Positions 1 through 7,097 of a DNA stretch of 14,064 nucleotides are shown piece after piece. The stretch lies in assembly GCA_903859265.1 (NCBI GenBank), contig CAIOLZ010000216.1:1-14064 (forward strand). The letters run 5' to 3'. Under the pieces are notes generated by a model. The model saw only the letters and a program-made list of their open reading frames with translations, did no database searches and was not told the origin of the DNA. Origin of the DNA: an uncultured beta proteobacterium. Lineage in GTDB: Bacteria; Pseudomonadota; Gammaproteobacteria; Burkholderiales; Burkholderiaceae_C. The stretch's first letter is position 1. Every line of letters begins with the position of its first letter. A program made the translations under genes and the position numbers.

Positions 1-309
1 CATGCTGTCAAACAACTGGTTAATCTGAAAGGTCCGCACCATGCCGCGGTGCACCCGCTGGTGGGGGGCGAGGCGGGTGATGTCCTGCCCTTCAAGAACG
101 ATGGTGCCTTCGGTCGGTTGCAGCACGCCCGTCAATAAATTTATCAGCGTCGTCTTGCCTGCACCGTTGGGACCAATCAGCGCATGGCGCGCGCCCTGCT
201 GCAAATTCAGCGTCACATTGTTGGTAGCGGTAATGCCACCAAAGCGCATCACCAAACCTTCGGCGCGCAGCACTGTCTTCGTCTCAGCAGTCATGTTGGA
301 TGGGTTCAT
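1..309 (-). CDS. livG: HAAT-family ABC transporter ATP-binding protein, LivG type (partial, N-terminal 103 residues)
   Basis: This is the N-terminal part of the cytoplasmic ATPase that powers a branched-chain-amino-acid-type importer; the rest lies beyond the left edge. The translation shows the Walker A motif GPNGAGKTT at about residues 46-54, the family-typical phrase LTGVLQPTEG after it, and the Q-loop in RTFQ with Gln near residue 95. Walker B, the signature motif and the H-loop are outside the window. The ATG at 309-307 was chosen because GGAAAG lies a few bases upstream and because it overlaps the stop of the preceding permease gene as ATGA, which suggests translational coupling. A second in-frame ATG at 294 has no ribosome binding site. 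LivG rather than LivF is inferred from position directly after LivM and from the RxFGGITA-type N-terminus; substrate is not shown by this subunit. Confidence 0.93.
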   Translation of the reverse strand, partial: MNPSNMTAETKTVLRAEGLVMRFGGITATNNVTLNLQQGARHALIGPNGAGKTTLINLLTGVLQPTEGTIVLEGQDITRLAPHQRVHRGMVRTFQINQLFDSM

Positions 310-1253
310 GGCTTTCCAAACCACGTCCATGGGCGTACCAGCCGCTCGCGCCCCACCAACACCAGCAGCACCAAAAACAGTCCGATCCAGAAGGTCCAGT
401 ATTGCGGGGTGATGCTCGAGAGCACGTCCTGCATCAGCTTGAAAACCACCGCTCCGGCAATGCCGCCGTATAACCAGCCTACGCCGCCCATCACCAGCAC
501 CAGCATAACGTCGGCGGAACGGTGAAACTCGAAAACGTCCAACGAAGCAAAACCACTGGTCTGGGCCAGCAAGGCACCGGCCGCGCCAGCTGCTCCGGCA
601 GCCAGGGTGTAGATCACGGCCAGCTTGCGCGCGACCGGAATTCCAATCGCCATGGCCCGCAGGCGGTTGTCCCGAATCGCCTTCAAAGTGGCGCCAAACG
701 GGGATGCCACAAGCTGGCGCGCCAGCACAAAGAGCACCAGCAATACCGATATTGAGTACCACGCGGCGACTTGCCCTGACAAATCAAATTCAAAACGCCC
801 CAGCAACGGCCCCATCGTCACGCCTTGCAAACCATCGGCGCCGCCGGTCAGCCAGTCGAGTTTGTTGGCCAACTCCATCAAAATCAGCGCCACGCCCAGC
901 GTAACCATCAGCCGGGTCAAATCCGTACCGCGCAAAATAGTCACACTGCAGACAGCACCCAGCAAAGTCGCGCAGGCCACTCCAAAAGCCAGCCCCAAAA
1001 GCGGGTCTGGCATGACCAATTTGGCAAACAATGCCGCCGCATAAGCGCCCATGCCAAAGAACGCCGCGTGTCCCAGCGAAACGATGCCGGTGTAGCCAAG
1101 GATCAAATCCAGCGACAGCGCAAACAGCGCCACGATCGCGATCTCGTTAATGATCAGCGCGTTCTGCGCCAAAAACCAGGGTGATGCCAGCGCAAATGCC
1201 CAGAGCAACAACTCCCACCAACGCCAGCGCCCCACTCCTGCCGCCGCGCTCAC
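306..1253 (-). CDS. livM: HAAT-family ABC transporter permease, LivM type
   Basis: This 315-residue inner-membrane protein is one of the two permeases of the importer. It is very hydrophobic throughout, with many membrane helices. Near residues 53-76 it has the family phrase GYTGIVSLGHAAFFGMGAYA. Around residues 190-225 it has the cytoplasmic coupling segment AIRDNRLRAMAIGI followed by an Ala/Gly-rich helix, which is where these permeases contact the ATPase. The start is GTG at 1253-1251, supported by GGAGG seven bases upstream; it overlaps the upstream permease stop as GTGA, and its own stop overlaps the ATPase start as ATGA. Length is normal for the family. What is transported (leucine, isoleucine and valine, or another small acid or amide) cannot be read from the permease. 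Confidence 0.94.
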   Translation of the reverse strand: MSAAAGVGRWRWWELLLWAFALASPWFLAQNALIINEIAIVALFALSLDLILGYTGIVSLGHAAFFGMGAYAAALFAKLVMPDPLLGLAFGVACATLLGAVCSVTILRGTDLTRLMVTLGVALILMELANKLDWLTGGADGLQGVTMGPLLGRFEFDLSGQVAAWYSISVLLVLFVLARQLVASPFGATLKAIRDNRLRAMAIGIPVARKLAVIYTLAAGAAGAAGALLAQTSGFASLDVFEFHRSADVMLVLVMGGVGWLYGGIAGAVVFKLMQDVLSSITPQYWTFWIGLFLVLLVLVGRERLVRPWTWFGKP

Positions 1254-2125
1254 GCCCTGCCTCCGCGCCGCACAAACAGGCCTTGCGGGCGCCAGACCAG
1301 AATCACGATCATCAGGCTATAGACGATGAAAGCGCCGAGCTTGGGGATGTAGTACTTGCCGGCAACATCGGCAACACCGAGCAAAAGCGCAGCGAGCAGA
1401 GGCCCGGTGATGCTGGAGGTGCCGCCCACGGCCACAACGATCAAAAAGTAAATCATGAATTTCAGCGGAAAAGTAGGGTCCATGCCCAGCACGTCGGCGC
1501 CCAGGGCTCCCCCCAGACCGGCCAGACCGGAGCCAAACGCAAAGGTCGATAAAAACACGACGTTGACATTGATGCCAAGACCGGCTGCCACGCGCTGATC
1601 ATCCACGGAGGCACGCAAACAGCTGCCAAAGCGCGTGCGCGTCAGGATCCATTGCAAAGCCACCGTCAAGGCCGAACAGACCGCGATGATGAACAGGCGG
1701 TAATGGCCCATGCCCAACATCCATGCGCCCTCACCCCATTCGGTGCGCCCTTTGAGCCATTGCGGCAACTGCAAAATTTGCTGGGTGGAACCGACGAAAT
1801 AATCCACCGACGCAACGGCCATGAACGTCAAGCCAATGGAGAACAAAACCTGGTCCAGATGAGGTTTGTGGTAAAGCGGCCGATACAGCGTGCGCTCCAA
1901 CAAGCCTCCGATCAGAGCCGTGCCCACAAAGGCCACCGGCAGGCACAACAAAAATGGCACACCCGCGCGTTGCATCAGCAGGATCGTGATGTAGCCCCCC
2001 ACCATCGCGAAAGCGCCGTGGGCCAGATTGATGAAGTTCATCAGGCCCATCGTCACCGCCAATCCAACCGCGAGAATAAACAGCAGCATGCCGTAGGCTA
2101 TGCCGTCAAACAGAATCGTGAGCAT
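1250..2125 (-). CDS. livH: HAAT-family ABC transporter permease, LivH type
   Basis: This 291-residue inner-membrane protein is the second permease, expected to pair with the LivM-type protein to form the channel. The N-terminal part holds the LivH phrase GLMNFINLAHGAFAMVGGYI at about residues 27-46. The middle holds the coupling segment LRASVDDQRVAAGLGIN. The C-terminal part has VGGTSSITGPLLAALLLG and ends with the usual VWRPQGLFVRR. It starts with ATG at 2125, 18 bases after the stop of the binding-protein gene, with only a weak G-rich stretch (GGGGCGGG) as ribosome binding site, so it probably depends on the same transcript and on coupling to the gene before it. Length is typical for the family and no broken motif is seen. 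Confidence 0.94.
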   Translation of the reverse strand: MLTILFDGIAYGMLLFILAVGLAVTMGLMNFINLAHGAFAMVGGYITILLMQRAGVPFLLCLPVAFVGTALIGGLLERTLYRPLYHKPHLDQVLFSIGLTFMAVASVDYFVGSTQQILQLPQWLKGRTEWGEGAWMLGMGHYRLFIIAVCSALTVALQWILTRTRFGSCLRASVDDQRVAAGLGINVNVVFLSTFAFGSGLAGLGGALGADVLGMDPTFPLKFMIYFLIVVAVGGTSSITGPLLAALLLGVADVAGKYYIPKLGAFIVYSLMIVILVWRPQGLFVRRGGRA

Positions 2126-2143
2126 CGCGCGCGACCCGCCCCG

Positions 2144-3331
2144 TCAGTGCGATTTGCCCGGATCTTTCACGTCCTTGATGACTTCAAATTCAATGTTGTA
2201 GAGCTGGCCGTCCTTGCGCTCCACCTTGCGCAAATAGATGTTCTGCACCACGTCACGGGTTTGTGCGTCGATGTACATCGGTCCGCGCGGGCTCTCGAAA
2301 ATCTGCCCCTTCATGGCAGCCAGCAATGCATCGCCGCCACCCTGACCTTTGGTGGCACGCAGTGCTTCGTAAATCACACGCATGCCGTCATAGCCCCCAA
2401 CGGCCATGAAATTGGGTCGCAGGCCAGGATTAGCCTTGGTAAAGGCTTCCACAAACTTTTTGTTGGCCGCAGATGGATGTGCAGTGGAATAGTGGTGCGA
2501 TGTCACCACGCCCAATGCACCCTCCCCCATGTCATTGAGCTGGTCATCATCCGTCACGTCGCCCGTACCGATGAGCTGAATGCCCGCCTTGTTCATGCCG
2601 CGCTCAAGGAACTGCTTCATCACCGCAGCGCCAGCGCCGGAAGGCACAAACACAAACAATGCATCGGGCTTGAGGTCCCGCACTTTTTGCAAAAAAGGGG
2701 CAAAGTCGGGATTGCGCAATGGCACCCGCAAAGACTCCATCACCGAGCCTCCGTTGAGAAGTATGCGCTCCTTGAAATATTTCTCGGCATCAATGCCCGG
2801 GCCGTAATCACTCACCAGCGTCACCACTTTTTTGATGCCGTTTTTGGGTGCCCAGTCTCCCAGAGCAACGGAAGCCTGCGGCAGCGTAAAACTGGTGCGC
2901 ACGATATAAGGCGAGGCTTCGGTAATGCTGCTGGTAGCCGCCGCCATCACGACTTCAGGCGTCTTGGATTGGGTGGCAATACTGGCGGTGGCCAGCGCCG
3001 ACGGAGTGATACCAAACCCCGCCAGTACATTGACCTTGTCATTGACCACCAACTCCTGCGCCAGACGTTTGGTGACGTCGGGAATGCTGGTGTCGTCTTT
3101 GACGATCAACTGAATTTTCTTGCCGGCAACGGTATCTCCGTTTTGCGCCATGTATAGCTTGGCAGCGGCTTCGATTTGGCGCCCGGTGGTAGCTTGCTGA
3201 CCGGTCATGGGCAGAATCAGACCGATTTTGAAAGTGTTGTCCTGCGCCATCGCCCGGTTGATAGAACCGGTCATGACGCAGAGCGCGACAGCTGATAAAG
3301 CGGTGGCTTGAATGAACTGACGCTTATGCAT
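2144..3331 (-). CDS. Periplasmic substrate-binding protein of the Liv-type ABC transporter
   Basis: This 395-residue secreted protein would capture the ligand in the periplasm and deliver it to the LivH/LivM-type channel. Residues 1-29 form a signal peptide: MHKR, a hydrophobic stretch, then AMA before Gln30. There is no lipobox cysteine, so it should be soluble. The mature part begins FKIGLILPMTGQQATTGRQI, the usual start of the type I Leu/Ile/Val-binding fold, and continues with the two-lobe pattern (VLAGFGITPSALATASIA, VVTLVSDYGPGIDAEKYF, KPDALFVFVPSGAGAAVMKQFLERG). The ATG at 3331 has a good AGGAG eight bases upstream. It heads the transporter cluster. Many members of this family bind aromatic acids, amides or urea instead of branched-chain amino acids, and the pocket residues cannot be assigned by eye, so the ligand is left open. 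Confidence 0.93.
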   Translation of the reverse strand: MHKRQFIQATALSAVALCVMTGSINRAMAQDNTFKIGLILPMTGQQATTGRQIEAAAKLYMAQNGDTVAGKKIQLIVKDDTSIPDVTKRLAQELVVNDKVNVLAGFGITPSALATASIATQSKTPEVVMAAATSSITEASPYIVRTSFTLPQASVALGDWAPKNGIKKVVTLVSDYGPGIDAEKYFKERILLNGGSVMESLRVPLRNPDFAPFLQKVRDLKPDALFVFVPSGAGAAVMKQFLERGMNKAGIQLIGTGDVTDDDQLNDMGEGALGVVTSHHYSTAHPSAANKKFVEAFTKANPGLRPNFMAVGGYDGMRVIYEALRATKGQGGGDALLAAMKGQIFESPRGPMYIDAQTRDVVQNIYLRKVERKDGQLYNIEFEVIKDVKDPGKSH

Positions 3332-3401
3332 TCTGGTGCTCCTGATATTTATTGAATTGATACGCCGTTAGCCCTCGAATATCCGCCGCGGGGCACGCTT
3401 T

Positions 3402-3417
3402 TGCAATACCAATTGCA
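3402..3417. promoter_or_regulatory. Inverted repeat 1 (TGCAAT-N4-ATTGCA), putative operator upstream of the liv-type operon
   Basis: A perfect inverted repeat with 6-base arms TGCAAT and ATTGCA around a 4-base spacer lies about 71 bases upstream of the binding-protein start codon. The same arms recur in a second inverted repeat 20 bases further upstream. A dyad of this size in the promoter region suggests a binding site for a dimeric regulator. No regulator gene lies in the window and I cannot assign the motif to a named family. It could instead form a small hairpin in the leader transcript. Confidence 0.4.
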
Positions 3418-3425
3418 GACTCTTA

Positions 3426-3434
3426 GCTATAACA
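3426..3434 (-). promoter_or_regulatory. Possible extended -10 element for the liv-type operon
   Basis: Reading the minus strand, the sequence TGTTATAGC resembles an extended -10 element: TG, one base, then TATAGC with four of six matches to TATAAT. It lies between the two inverted repeats, which would let a bound regulator interfere with polymerase. I see no good -35 hexamer at the right distance, so this is only a candidate. Confidence 0.2.
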
Positions 3435-3437
3435 CTC

Positions 3438-3459
3438 TGCAATAACCGGCGCCATTGCA
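3438..3459. promoter_or_regulatory. Inverted repeat 2 (TGCAAT-N10-ATTGCA), putative operator upstream of the liv-type operon
   Basis: The same 6-base arms as in inverted repeat 1 occur again, here around a 10-base spacer that contains GGCGCC. Both repeats also share the extended left side TGCAATA followed by CC within a few bases. Four copies of one 6-mer (two per strand) within 58 bases is far more than chance would give. The different spacer lengths weaken the case for identical operators. Confidence 0.35.
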
Positions 3460-3484
3460 CTGCGCACTTTTCGCACTGCGCCGG
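3446..3484 (-). terminator. Weak hairpin downstream of the unknown membrane-protein gene
   Basis: A 7-base inverted repeat (CCGGCGC at 3446-3452, GCGCCGG at 3478-3484) begins 11 bases after the stop of the minus-strand membrane-protein gene, and TTATT follows it in the direction of transcription. The loop is long, 25 bases, although a small nested stem TGCG/CGCA may shorten it. There is no real T-tract. It may be a weak terminator separating this gene from the transporter genes, or chance in GC-rich DNA. It partly overlaps inverted repeat 2. Confidence 0.2.
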
Positions 3485-3495
3485 CAGCAGAAGGC

Positions 3496-3993
3496 TCAGT
3501 GCGATGCGTCTTGCGCGCTGGCGCTGGTGCCGCCGGATTTGAACTGCGACTTCCCGCCGTTGGCCACGGTCCACGGTATGGCAGTCGGGCGATCCAGGGG
3601 CGCGAGTTTTGTAAACAATGCCTGCCAGAAAAAACCGCTTTGAATCGCGATCACCGCAAACAGCAGGTAGCTTTGAGAGCTCGATGCCAGCCACAGGTTG
3701 TAGGTCGGCAAAAACACGAACGGCGACACCATCAGCGGCAGCAAAATTCGCGGAACCTGCACCGATTCAACACCCTTGCCCAGGTTGAAAAGGTCCCAGT
3801 AGTAGTTGGTGAACATGCCCAGAATCATCCAGCACACCAGATGCCATGCGAACACAATTGAGTAATTTTTCACCAGCGAGGCCACCCATGGCAGCGAGGT
3901 GTCGTCCGCGTTGACGATCATGACCATAAAGGCTGCAGTGGTGGCAAACACAACGACGTAAATGAAGATCAGAAATTTGAGTGCTCTGGACAT
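3496..3993 (-). CDS. Small multi-pass membrane protein of unknown function
   Basis: I do not recognise this protein of 165 residues. It begins MSRALKFLIFIYVVVF and shows about four hydrophobic segments: near residues 6-26, 45-63, 82-100 and 107-125. A soluble tail rich in Ser, Lys and Ala follows, ending SAQDASH. Aromatic residues cluster between helices 2 and 3 (NYYWDLFNLG). There is no signal-peptide cleavage site, cysteine pair or catalytic motif that I can name. The ATG at 3993 is preferred because GGGGA lies six bases upstream; a GTG at 4005 in the same frame adds four residues but has no ribosome binding site. It lies 75 bases after the scoB-like gene on the same strand and 164 bases before the binding-protein gene, so it may be co-transcribed with the CoA-transferase. 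Antisense frames here look like shadows. Confidence 0.75.
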   Translation of the reverse strand: MSRALKFLIFIYVVVFATTAAFMVMIVNADDTSLPWVASLVKNYSIVFAWHLVCWMILGMFTNYYWDLFNLGKGVESVQVPRILLPLMVSPFVFLPTYNLWLASSSQSYLLFAVIAIQSGFFWQALFTKLAPLDRPTAIPWTVANGGKSQFKSGGTSASAQDASH

Positions 3994-4068
3994 TGATTTC
4001 CCCACGGTCGTTGGCTTTTATTTGCGTGCTGCGCATCTTACCCGCTGATCACGGGAAATCGGGATAAA

Positions 4069-4716
4069 TCAATGTCCCACCAGCAAAGTGACACCGGTTT
4101 TTGACTGGATCTCCTCGCGGGTCACACCATCGGCCAGCTCTACCAGCTGGAGTCCGCCCGGTGTGACATCCATCACGCCCAGGTCGGTAATGATGCGGTC
4201 CACCACGCCAACGCCGGTCAGGGGCAAGGTACAGGTCGGCAAAATCTTCAGGTCGATGGTGCCGTCCTTTTTCTTGGCGACGTGCTCCATGAGAACGATG
4301 ACGCGCTTGACGCCCGCCACCAGGTCCATCGCGCCACCCATGCCCTTGACCATCTTGCCGGGAATCATCCAGTTGGCCAGATCGCCTTTTTCGCTGACCT
4401 GCATGGCGCCCAGAATGCTCAGGTTGATCTTGCCGCCGCGAATCATGGCGAAGCTCTGGTCTGAACCGAAGATGCTCGACCCTTTGATCGTGGTCACGGT
4501 CTGCTTGCCGGCGTTGATCAGGTCGGCGTCAACTTCATCATCGGTCGGGAACGGCCCAATGCCCAGCATGCCGTTTTCGCTTTGCAGCCAGACTTCCTTG
4601 TCCGCGGGGACGTGGTTGGCAACCAGCGTGGGGATCCCGATTCCCAGATTCACATAAAACCCATCTTCGAGTTCGCGCGCCGCACGCGCGGCCATTTGGT
4701 CCTGACTCCAGCTCAT
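4069..4716 (-). CDS. scoB: 3-oxoacid CoA-transferase subunit B
   Basis: This 215-residue cytosolic subunit carries the active-site glutamate of a family I CoA-transferase, the enzyme that moves CoA from succinyl-CoA to acetoacetate or a related 3-oxoacid. The family signature QSENG is at residues 45-49, with Glu47 the expected nucleophile that forms the glutamyl-CoA thioester. It is followed by MLGIGPFP, and the start reads FYVNLGIGIPTLVANHVP, as expected. Later phrases such as MIPGKMVKGMGGAMDLVAG and LTGVGVVDRIITDLGV fit ScoB. ATG at 4716 is chosen for the AGGAG eight bases upstream; the open frame runs further upstream, but that stretch is antisense-frame shadow over subunit A. It lies 34 bases after subunit A. 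AtoA or PcaJ-type specificity (acetoacetate from acetyl-CoA, or 3-oxoadipate) cannot be excluded from sequence alone. Confidence 0.92.
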   Translation of the reverse strand: MSWSQDQMAARAARELEDGFYVNLGIGIPTLVANHVPADKEVWLQSENGMLGIGPFPTDDEVDADLINAGKQTVTTIKGSSIFGSDQSFAMIRGGKINLSILGAMQVSEKGDLANWMIPGKMVKGMGGAMDLVAGVKRVIVLMEHVAKKKDGTIDLKILPTCTLPLTGVGVVDRIITDLGVMDVTPGGLQLVELADGVTREEIQSKTGVTLLVGH

Positions 4717-4750
4717 GTTTGATCTCCTGCTTGTTGCTTGGCGGCGGGCT

Positions 4751-5458
4751 TCAAACGCCTGCCTTTTCGGTGATGGTTCGCTTCTCAATGCGCTTCTCAG
4801 GCCTTGCGTTGAGCACAATGCGGTGGACGTAAATACCGGGCAAATGGACTTGATCCGGCGCGATGCTGCCGGTCTCAACAATCTCTTCGACCTCCACCAC
4901 CGTAATTTTTCCAGCCATGGCAACCGCCGGGTTGAAGTTGCGCGCGGTGAATCGAAATTGCAAATTACCGCTCTTGTCCGCGCGATGGGCCTTGACCAGT
5001 GCCACATCGGGTACCAGAGAGCGTTCCATGACATAGGTTTCTCCATCAAAATCGCGCAGTTCCTTGCCCTCAGCCACCATCGTGCCGACACCGGTTTTGG
5101 TGAAAAAGGCCGGAATGCCCGCGCCCCCCGCACGCAGCTTCTCTGCCAGCGTACCTTGCGGTGTGAATTCAAGCTGAAGCTCGCCGGCCAGGTATTGGCG
5201 CTCGAACTCCTTGTTCTCGCCGACATAACTGGAAATCATTTTTGTAATTTGCCGCGTTTCCAGCAGTTTGCCCAGCCCAAACCCGTCAACGCCCGCATTA
5301 TTGGAAATGACGGTCAAGCCCTTGACGCCGCTGTCGCGCAAGGCATCAATCAGGGCTTCCGGGATTCCGCACAGGCCAAAACCGCCCACCGCGAACAATT
5401 GGCCGTCCTGCACAATGCCTTCAAGCGCCTTGTCCGCGCTGGGATATATCTTGTTCAC
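4751..5458 (-). CDS. scoA: 3-oxoacid CoA-transferase subunit A
   Basis: This 235-residue subunit pairs with subunit B to form the active CoA-transferase. The first family signature, DGQLFAVGGFGLCGIP, is intact at residues 18-33. Further typical phrases are TVISNNAGVDGFGLGKLL, the RxxKMISSYVGEN region, and GGAGIPAFFTKTGVGT. The start is GTG at 5458-5456, supported by AGGAG nine bases upstream. It is the first gene of the minus-strand group and diverges from the efflux operon. Acetoacetate is an end product of leucine breakdown, so a link with the nearby Liv-type transporter is reasonable but inferred. Use in ketone-body, butyrate or polyhydroxybutyrate metabolism is equally possible. Confidence 0.92.
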   Translation of the reverse strand: MNKIYPSADKALEGIVQDGQLFAVGGFGLCGIPEALIDALRDSGVKGLTVISNNAGVDGFGLGKLLETRQITKMISSYVGENKEFERQYLAGELQLEFTPQGTLAEKLRAGGAGIPAFFTKTGVGTMVAEGKELRDFDGETYVMERSLVPDVALVKAHRADKSGNLQFRFTARNFNPAVAMAGKITVVEVEEIVETGSIAPDQVHLPGIYVHRIVLNARPEKRIEKRTITEKAGV

Positions 5459-5582
5459 CGCAAATTTCTCCTGTTATGAACGCACACTGGTTGGGATATG
5501 GAGTGGCTGTCTGCGCCGAATGCGTCTGCGCGATAGCATCCAAAGTCTAACGCCATGCGCGCTCGGTCTTACACTGCGCGGC
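5459..5582. promoter_or_regulatory. Divergent intergenic region between scoAB-like genes and the efflux operon
   Basis: These 124 bases separate two gene groups read in opposite directions, so promoters for both should lie here or just inside the flanking genes. The only clear element is the AGGAG ribosome binding site of the scoA-like gene at the left end. I could not find a convincing pair of -35 and -10 hexamers on either strand, nor a strong operator dyad. If the efflux gene starts at the in-frame ATG at 5520 instead of 5583, the gap shrinks to about 60 bases. Confidence 0.45.
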
Positions 5583-7073
5583 ATGAAAAATGGGTTCCGA
5601 CGCATGCTCCATCCGTTTCGCGGTCTCCCCAGACCCATATTCCGACCAGTTGGTTGGCTGACTGCAGCGCTACTGTCGGTGCCGCTTTCCATGCTTTTTA
5701 TGCTGCACGGCGTGGTTCACGCGCAGGGCGCTACCGGGGAATTGGTCCAAACGCCGGCCCAGTGGCAGGCGAGCTTGCCGCACCAGGGCAACCTGACCGA
5801 CCTGACGCGCTGGTGGCAGGCCTTGGGTGACCCGGTTTTGCTCGAACTGATGGATCAGGCCCAGGCAGTCAGTCCCAGCATTGCCAGCGCCAAATCGCGT
5901 CTCATTCAGGCACGTTCGGCATTGACAGGTGCGCAAGCCGCCAACCGCCCAACCCTGGACGCCTCACTGAGCGCCCAACGCGGTGTCACTGTGAACAACA
6001 CTTCTGTGGCAACCGCTGTGCAGTCCAGTCTCGACGCGTCTTGGGAAATCGACGTTTTCGGTGCCAACCGTCAAGCGGCCGCGGCAGCGTCAGCCCGCAT
6101 GGACGGCGCCGGCGCCAACTGGCATGACGCGCGCATCTCGGTCGCAGCCGAGGTCGCAACGCAGTACTACGGCTGGCACAACTGTGAACAGCGCTCGGAC
6201 GTGGCCAGGCTCGACACCCAGTCCCGTCGCGAAACCTCGCGCCTGACCGAGTTGTTGGCGCAGGCTGGATTTGCCGCGCCGGCCAGTGCCGCCCTGACGC
6301 GGGCCAGCGTTGCCGAAAGCAATGCCAACGCCCTGGCACAGCAGGCACAGTGCGACAGCATCATCAAGTCCCTGGTCGCGCTGACCGCCATCGACGAGAG
6401 CGTCCTGCGCGCCAAACTGGTCGCGAACAGCGAACCACCGGACAACATGGCATCGGTGTCGGTCTTGCCCGCTGCGCTGCTCTCGCAACGCCCCGACGTC
6501 TATTCTGCCGAACGCGACGTAGCGTCGGCCAGTTCCGACCTGGGCGCAGCGCAGGCCCGGCGCTATCCCAGTCTGTCGCTCAACGGATCGGTTGGAACAC
6601 TCAATTTCAGCGACTACCAGGGAACGCTGGACCTCAGCACCTGGTCCATCGGCCCCATCAGCCTGACGCTGCCGATATTGGATGGCGGCCGCCGCGCTGC
6701 GAACGTGGAGGCGGCCGCTGCGAAGTACGACGAGGCCGTGGCTCTTTACCGTTCCAAAGTCCGCCAGGCAGTGAGCGAGGTTGAAAACGCGTTGTTGTCG
6801 CTGGCCAGCACCGACGCGCGAAAAGCCGATTCACTGACATCGCGGGATGGTTATAAAGTCGCATTTGATGCCATGAACGCGCGCTATGCAGCGGGCAGCG
6901 CGAGCCTGACGGAGCTGGAGGATGCGCGGCGCAGTCTGCTCAACGCCCAAAACGCGTTACTGCAGTTGGCGCAGGAGCGCACCCTGGCATGGATCAACCT
7001 GTACCGCGCACTGGGCGGCGGCTGGACCACATCACTGGCAAATCCTTCAAGTGGTGCAACAAGTAATAACTAA
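5583..7073 (+). CDS. Outer-membrane channel (TolC/NodT-type) of an RND efflux system
   Basis: This 496-residue protein would form the trimeric outer-membrane and periplasmic tunnel through which the pump expels its substrates. After a basic N-terminus and a hydrophobic stretch (about residues 24-45) there is a likely signal-peptidase I site at VHA before Gln. No lipobox cysteine is seen, unlike many NodT-type relatives, which are lipoproteins. The mature part shows the duplicated OEP pattern: WWQALGDPVLLELMDQAQ, long Ala-rich helices, ASWEIDVFG, then LLSQRPDVYSAERDVASASSDLGAAQARRYPSL and the second repeat ending WINLYRALGGGW. Cys201 and Cys257 lie on the first-repeat helices and could pair. 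The start is uncertain: 5583 has a weak ribosome binding site, and ATGs at 5520 and 5604 are in frame. It is followed 24 bases later by the adaptor gene. Confidence 0.88.
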   Translation: MKNGFRRMLHPFRGLPRPIFRPVGWLTAALLSVPLSMLFMLHGVVHAQGATGELVQTPAQWQASLPHQGNLTDLTRWWQALGDPVLLELMDQAQAVSPSIASAKSRLIQARSALTGAQAANRPTLDASLSAQRGVTVNNTSVATAVQSSLDASWEIDVFGANRQAAAAASARMDGAGANWHDARISVAAEVATQYYGWHNCEQRSDVARLDTQSRRETSRLTELLAQAGFAAPASAALTRASVAESNANALAQQAQCDSIIKSLVALTAIDESVLRAKLVANSEPPDNMASVSVLPAALLSQRPDVYSAERDVASASSDLGAAQARRYPSLSLNGSVGTLNFSDYQGTLDLSTWSIGPISLTLPILDGGRRAANVEAAAAKYDEAVALYRSKVRQAVSEVENALLSLASTDARKADSLTSRDGYKVAFDAMNARYAAGSASLTELEDARRSLLNAQNALLQLAQERTLAWINLYRALGGGWTTSLANPSSGATSNN

Positions 7074-7097
7074 GGCACTCGAGAAATTTTTATTCCC

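Noticed and set aside
1652..3157. A 501-codon open frame on the plus strand antisense to the livH-type and binding-protein genes
   Set aside because: It spans two well-supported genes on the other strand, is rich in His, Arg and Gln as expected for an antisense frame in GC-rich DNA, and shows no domain or ribosome binding site.
3457..3484. 9-base direct repeat GCACTGCGC with a 7-base spacer downstream of the membrane-protein gene
   Set aside because: Only two short GC-rich copies occur, inside the loop and right arm of a weak hairpin; this is too little to suggest an iteron, CRISPR or operator array.
4041..4055. Short hairpin CCCG/CGGG between the scoB-like gene and the unknown membrane-protein gene
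   Set aside because: The stem is only four bases, slightly asymmetric, and lacks a T-tract in the direction of transcription, so it is not a convincing terminator.
4717..5226. Upstream extension of the scoB reading frame by 170 codons
   Set aside because: The extension overlaps the subunit A gene in another frame, is Arg/Ser-rich, and a strong ribosome binding site precedes the ATG at 4716, which gives the family-standard length.
5268..5582. Upstream extension of the outer-membrane channel reading frame by 105 codons
   Set aside because: Most of it is antisense to the scoA-like gene and would place coding sequence before the signal peptide; only the ATGs from 5520 onward are realistic.
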